Part shown: piece after piece, positions 59,491 through 64,000 of the stretch | How positions within the stretch are numbered: the first letter of the stretch is position 1 | How the letters are laid out: the number at the start of each line of letters is the position of its first letter | Assembly: GCA_016946835.1 (NCBI GenBank) | Contig: JACVTC010000030.1 | Location: 1,340,501-1,404,500 of the forward strand | DNA length: 64,000 bases | Direction: 5' to 3' | Source of the DNA: Neocallimastix lanati (nom. inval.) | Lineage: Eukaryota; Neocallimastigomycota; Neocallimastigomycetes; Neocallimastigales; Neocallimastigaceae | Made by a program: the position numbers and the translations under genes | The notes under the pieces: model-generated | What the model was told of the DNA's origin: nothing | What the model saw: the letters and a program-made list of their open reading frames with translations, nothing else | Databases searched by the model: none

Positions 59491-62400
59491 TTTCAAAGTA
59501 TAATTTAATTATAAATATAAACTTACAAAACATTTAAAAAATTAGATTTAAATATATTTATTGGTAATTCTTTTATATTTGTTCCACTTATTTTTCTATA
59601 TTAATGAAGAAAAAATAAATAAATAAATAAATATAACAGTAATAATAATAAATTAATAAAATTATATATAAATTTAAATTATTTTTAAAATTTATAATAA
59701 TATGTAAAAAAAATTTTTTTTTTACAATGTTTTTAAATAAATATTAGTTTCGATATCAATTGAAATTTTATTTATGTTTGAATTCGTAATTATCCTATAG
59801 TATTAACAATAACCAATAAAATAATAATAATAATATATTATTAATAATTAAATTCTTCAATATTTAATTTAAAAAAAATAATTCATATTTACAATTTCTC
59901 TAAAGCCGGTATATTAAAAATTGAATCAGATAGAACATCAATTTCAAAAGAATCAATCTCCCTAAAATTTATATTTATATTTCGTAATTTATATTTAATT
60001 ATATTAAAAAAAAAAAAAATAGGATTTTTTAATATTAATAAAAAATATATAAATACTACTATATAAAGTTTAATTATTGTTTATTTAAAAATATTACAAT
60101 GTATTTAGAAATGGGAAATAAGGAAATTTGTCAAAAGTAATTCCACTTGAATTACTTAAAGATTTACCATTACTTTATATATATGTAGACATAAATATAT
60201 AAATAAATAAGTAAATATATAAATATATATTAAATAAATAATAATAATGTAATAATTAAATATTTATAAAAAAAAAATTAAACATAATATATTTCTTTAC
60301 AAAAAAAATTTTTTTCTAAAAAAAAAAAAAAAATAAAATAAAATAAAATAAAATAAAATTAAAAAATATATATATATATTAAAAATAAAATAAAATAAAA
60401 TTTACAAGATTAATTTAACAATAAATCCATAATTATCACAAGTTATTCCTTCTATTTGACAACAATAAATATTTGATGATATTTTCAAGAAATTATATAA
60501 ATTTTTACATTCAAGAGTTAAAACATATTCATTTTCAATTTCATTACTTTCAATTTCTATTTGAGATTGTAATATTTCATTAATTTCTTCTTCAGTACAT
60601 AATTTATATGAACTTGATATATTATCACATGTTCCCGGTTGATAGCATGATATATTTGTATTTTCCAAATTACATGAGTTAATTGTAGAATTTCCAAAAT
60701 TTATAATGTTTGTAGTCAATTGTGGATTATTATAAATGGAGCTTTAAATATAAATATTGTATATATTTATTATATAATTTACATAAATAATTTTTAATTT
60801 TATAAAATAGACAATAATTTTTTAAAAAAAAAAAAAAAATTTTTTTTTATTTAATAATACATACAATACTTCTAAATTATTCAATTTAAAAATATTACTA
60901 GGTAACTTTTTTATATTAAGAGTGTCTAAAATTCTTATTAATAAATTATATAAATTAAAAATAATATTTAAGATATAAATAAATAATTTTTTTATAATAT
61001 CATTGTAAATGATAATAATAATAGTATTATTAGTATTATTATTAGAAAAAAGTAAAATAAATATATATATATATATATAATAAAACAGAAAAATAAACAT
61101 ATAAATATAATAAAACATAATTAATTATAAATATAATTTTACAATTGATTTAAATTGATTAAATTTCCAATGGATTGGGGAATTTCGTCAATATATTCGT
61201 TATGACTTAAATATCTAAATTTATTTATTTAAAAATATAAAGAATTAATATTATTATCGTTATTAAATATTTATTATTATTATTAATTTTTTTTTTTTTT
61301 TAATTAAAAAATATAAAAAAATAAATATTCAAAATAAATATATATATATATATTAACTTACAAACAATTCAATTTTCTAAACTTTGTCAATATTTCAAAA
61401 ACATCATTTGCAATTTTATTATTTGATAAATCTCTTTAAAAATAATAAAAAACATTATATATATATATCAATTCATATATTAATATTTAGATATTTATAT
61501 ATAAGTATTAATAAAAAATCATTTGAATATATATTAACGGAATTAAAATTACTAATACTTTTGGAAAATTAAATTAAAATTTCTACATATATTTAATAAT
61601 TATTTTTAATATATCTTAATTTTATATTAATAAAAAGTACATATATTAAGGATATTTATTAATTTTTTTTTTAAAAAAAAAAAATAATAATAATAAAAAA
61701 AAAAAAAAAAAAAACTATACATACAATATTATTAGTGAATTAAAAAAGTTAGATGAAACTGAATTAAATTCATTATCAGACGCATAACTATAAAAAAAAA
61801 AAAAAAAAAAAAATTAAAAATATTAATATATATATTGATAAATTAATTTTTATACTTTATAAAATTCTATTTTAATTTATTATATTATATATTTACAGCC
61901 TTCTGATGGTTTTTGAAATAGTTAATGTCCCATTCATATTATTATTTGAAATATTACTATATTATTTTATTAATTATATATAATAATAAGATATTAATTA
62001 AAAATATAAAAAAAATTTTTTATTTATTTGTAATTATTTTTAATAATATATATATATATTTACATATGTTCAAGAAATGGAAAATCCTTAATTTCCTCTT
62101 TTAATTCTCCCTTTATAATATTACTATACAAATTTCTATACATTTTTAAAGTTATTATATAAAAAAAATAATAATACAAATAAAAAAATAATAATTAAAA
62201 ATTAAAAATTAAAAATTAAAATTAAAAAATAAAAACTAATATAAAAAAAAATTATAATAATTTTTTTATATAATTAATTATTATTATTTTAAAAATAAAT
62301 ACAAATTTATTAAATTTGGCAAATCTTTTAGATGATAAGGAAATTCTGTAATTCTATTAGATGGAAGTTCACTATTATTATTTTTTTTTAATTAAATTAT

Positions 62401-63025
62401 ATATAATATTAATAAAAATAAATTAATTATAATAAATATGAATATAATATAGATATATATCAATAAAATATATTTTAATATTACATATCTCTTATAGGAC
62501 TTGTTGTGTTAAAATTCTTTGGAATTTCTTTTAAAGGTGTATTTTGTATTGTTCTTTTTTTTTTTTTTATTTATTGTTTATTTATTCATTTATTTTATTT
62601 AATTTAATATTAAAAATTATTTCATTAAAATTTTAAATTTGAAAAAAAAAAAAAAATTATATATATATATAGAAAAAAATATTTAATTTTTATAAAACTT
62701 ACAATGAATCTAAATTTGGAAGATCAAATATTACTTTTGGTATCCTTTTAATAAAAACATTATTTATTATACTTATTTATTCAAAAAGTATATATATATG
62801 ATTAATAATATTTTTAATATATATATATATTTTTATTTTTTAAAATATGAATTATATTTTGAATAAAAATATATTAATATTACAGAGTTTTTAGTTTTGG
62901 TAAATAAGGAAATTTTTCAAAATCGATTTCATTAATACTATTGAATAAATTCATGGTTCTAAATTGAATATAAATTATTAATATATAAAAAATAAATAAA
63001 AAATAAATAAAAAATAAATAAATAA

Positions 63026-63057
<32 letters not shown>

Positions 63058-63091
63058 AATAAAATAAAATAAAAATAGAATAAAGAAATTT

Positions 63092-63140
<49 letters not shown>

Positions 63141-63625
63141 AATTTAATATTATATATATGATTGAAAATTAATAATAATAATAAGTTAATATATATATAT
63201 ATATTAATATTTTTTACATAAATAATTTTGTTTAAAAAATAATTATTATTACAATTTTAAATTAGTGATAAATTTATTTCCATAACAGATAACCCCCTTG
63301 AATTTACAACATTCCAAATTTAAAGGTTTACTTAAAAATTTATTTAATTTTTTACAATCATCAGATATATTAGATAATTGATCCTTTTCAGTTAATTCTA
63401 ATTGTGAATTTAGAATATCATCAATTTCTTTTTGTGTACATGTATAACTTTTTATTTCAGAAATATTATCACATGTATTGAGTTGATAGCATGAGATAGG
63501 AGTTCCATGCACAAAACATTGAGAAATTTTAAGTTTACCAAAATTTATAAGTTTTACATTTAAATTAGGATTATATGATATATCACTTTAAATTATATAT
63601 ATATTATAATAATAAAAAATAAGAT

Positions 63626-63662
<37 letters not shown>

Positions 63663-64000
63663 ATCAAAAATAATTAATAATTTTTAGTTTATGAAAAATG
63701 TATTTATAATAATAAAATTATTATTATTATTATCATTATTATTATTATTATCATTATTATTATTATTATTATTTAGTAAAAACTTACAATAAATCTAAAT
63801 TATATAATCTAAATATTCTACTTGGTAAATTTTTTAATCCATTTTTTCTTAAATATCTATATATATATATATAATAAATAAAAATTAATGAATAGAATTT
63901 TTAAAAAAATAATTATAATCATAATGTACAAATTAATATATTTTATTATTATATTTCTATTTATGAAATTAATATGGTTTACAATTTTTTTAAAGAAGCC
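50529..64000 (-). CDS. Giant modular LRR receptor-like membrane protein (5' end outside the window)
   Basis: Fifty exons, from 64000 (partial) down to the stop at 50529, join in one frame with 5,530 coding bases, at least 1,842 residues. Every intron interrupts a codon after its second base (usually TT|A, TT|G, AT|T or CT|T), so every internal exon is a multiple of three. Most exons are 60-75 nt and encode one LRR, with the pattern LxxNxxxxxxPxxxxxLxxLxxL. Longer exons (321-354 nt) encode a Cys-rich cap resembling the plant LRR N-terminal domain, with a CC...G(I/V).CD pattern. Order in the protein: end of an LRR block, caps at 63585, 60741, 59123, 56515 and 53860, each followed by LRRs, then a final stalk, TM helix and tail. 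Donors are mostly GTAA or GTAT, with one GTTAGT at 54179. LRR ectodomains usually bind proteins or glycans; ligand and function here are unknown. No internal ATG with a signal peptide separates the modules, so one gene is favoured. Confidence 0.82.
51501..53860 (-). other. LRR gene module 5: cap and 8 LRR exons
   Basis: The cap exon is 53860-53540 (321 nt), with TAISCYQPDSCSNID, SCTSEEINEV, DCKQFNTFV and DCCEEYGISCDQ. LRR exons are 53137-53042, 52880-52815, 52678-52607, 52502-52443, 52332-52267, 52098-52027, 51850-51779 and 51569-51501. Sizes are 96, 66, 72, 60, 66, 72, 72 and 69 nt. By size and sequence the third and fourth LRR exons of modules 3 and 4 are missing. Confidence 0.82.
53989..56515 (-). 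other. LRR gene module 4: cap and 10 LRR exons
   Basis: The cap exon is 56515-56162 (354 nt), with NTPISCIESNTCYNIG, PCSESVINEII, DCKLLKEFLHL and NCCSLENITCD. LRR exons are 55965-55900, 55702-55634, 55504-55436, 55311-55243, 55104-55033, 54875-54816, 54616-54548, 54450-54379, 54251-54180 and 54057-53989. Sizes are 66, 69, 69, 69, 72, 60, 69, 72, 72 and 69 nt. The exon ending at 54180 uses an unusual GTTAGT donor. Confidence 0.82.
56725..59123 (-). other. LRR gene module 3: cap and 10 LRR exons
   Basis: The cap exon is 59123-58770 (354 nt), with GTPITCYQPNTCMR, DCYNINKFF and NCCDVTGIKCD. LRR exons are 58601-58527, 58313-58245, 58160-58092, 57965-57897, 57784-57713, 57584-57525, 57395-57330, 57220-57149, 56972-56901 and 56793-56725. 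Sizes are 75, 69, 69, 69, 72, 60, 66, 72, 72 and 69 nt. This is the fullest example of the module. Confidence 0.82.
59175..59345. repeat. (TTTTG)n pentanucleotide array in an LRR-gene intron
   Basis: About 33 units of GTTTT fill part of the intron between exons 59527 and 59123. All three plus-strand frames are open across it, giving spurious FCFVL-repeat proteins. The gene is transcribed from the other strand, where the unit reads CAAAA. Confidence 0.95.
59419..59492. repeat. (ATT)n array in the same LRR-gene intron
   Basis: About 24 ATT units lie just 5' (in gene sense) of the TTTTG array. The poly-Leu and poly-Asn open frames here are not genes. Confidence 0.9.
59527..60741 (-). other. LRR gene module 2: cap and only 4 LRR exons
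   Basis: The cap exon is 60741-60406 (336 nt), with NISCYQPGTCDNIS, LCTEEEINEILQS, ECKNLYNFL and YCCQIEGITCD. LRR exons are 60172-60098, 59961-59893, 59794-59726 and 59595-59527, with sizes 75, 69, 69 and 69 nt. Compared with modules 3 and 4, six LRR exons are missing, most simply by one internal deletion that kept the frame. Confidence 0.8.
60865..63585 (-). other. LRR gene module 1: cap and 10 LRR exons
   Basis: The cap exon is 63585-63253 (333 nt), with GTPISCYQLNTCDNI, CTQKEIDDIL, DCKKLNKFL and LECCKFKGVICYG. LRR exons are 62958-62884, 62744-62703, 62553-62485, 62371-62303, 62135-62064, 61956-61897, 61787-61725, 61433-61362, 61214-61143 and 60933-60865. Sizes are 75, 42, 69, 69, 72, 60, 63, 72, 72 and 69 nt. 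The 42-nt exon is a half LRR. The acceptor of the last exon must be AAG at 60935-60934, because the nearby TAG choice runs into a stop. Confidence 0.8.
63788..64000 (-). other. LRR gene: end of the preceding LRR block
   Basis: Exons 63983->64000 (residues ASLKKL) and 63856-63788 (69 nt, YLRKNGLKNLPSRIFRLYNL) are the last two visible LRR exons before cap 1. The 69-nt exon corresponds to the tenth LRR exon of the later modules, so another complete module probably lies outside the window. Confidence 0.8.

Noticed and set aside
59065-59503. FCFVL-repeat, poly-Leu and poly-Asn frames on both strands
   Set aside because: They come from the TTTTG and ATT arrays in an intron of the LRR gene; the first part also overlaps the antisense of a cap exon.
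60822-61118. 98-codon minus-strand frame starting MFYYIYMF
   Set aside because: Only its last 23 codons are real (LRR exon 60933-60865); the upstream part is intron read-through.

Overview
The window is extremely A+T-rich eukaryotic DNA: long homopolymers, AT-rich microsatellites, and genes broken by short AT-rich introns with GTAAGT/GTATGT-like donors. Proteins are Asn/Lys-rich, and single-gene islands sit in near-pure A/T spacers. Together with plant-like LRR receptors, SH3 membrane proteins, class 3 lipases and Ty1/copia elements, this best fits an anaerobic gut fungus (Neocallimastigomycota). A dictyostelid-like AT-rich protist is the main alternative. No rRNA or tRNA genes, CRISPR arrays or bacterial operons were seen.

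Layout. 0.7-2.8 kb (-): a 4-exon Lys/Asn-rich coiled-coil protein. 3.6-19.3 kb: two copies of a two-gene set. Gene A is a secreted, probably GPI-anchored histidine-phosphatase-like protein (A at 3595-5374 -, A' at 17444-19321 +). Gene B is a type I membrane protein with a Cys-rich ectodomain and a C-terminal cytosolic SH3 domain (B at 6473-8777 +, B' at 13153-15103 +). Each pair keeps its intron positions, and most exon lengths are identical. A GC-richer island at 10.54-10.92 kb between the copies carries a probable U1 snRNA. 20.4-26.6 kb: decayed copia elements on the - strand, then an unrecognised degenerate coding remnant. 27.5-30.75 kb (-): a large polytopic membrane protein ending in a class 3 lipase domain. 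31.9-37.55 kb (+): an intact Ty1/copia element with identical 234-bp LTRs, a 5-bp target duplication and an uninterrupted 1709-residue Gag-Pol. Its primer site looks complementary to the anticodon arm of tRNA-Lys(CUU). 39.4-42.9 kb: solo-LTR material and a decayed copia copy. 43.66-44.35 kb (-): a CPBP (Abi/CAAX-type) intramembrane protease. 46.3-49.3 kb: two Ty3/gypsy RT/RNase H relics and a copia gag relic. 50.5 to beyond 64.0 kb (-): the 3' part of one giant LRR receptor gene.

That LRR gene is the most striking content. At least 50 exons splice in one frame, and all 49 introns lie at the same codon phase. Nearly every exon encodes one LRR of about 24 residues. The exons form repeated 'Cys-rich cap + 10 LRR exons' modules, two of which have lost internal exons. 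The protein ends in an Asn-rich stalk, one transmembrane helix and a charged cytosolic tail. At least 1,842 residues lie in the window and the 5' end is outside it. Genes A, B and the LRR gene all look like cell-surface proteins; the SH3 tail of B suggests a signalling link, but this is inference.
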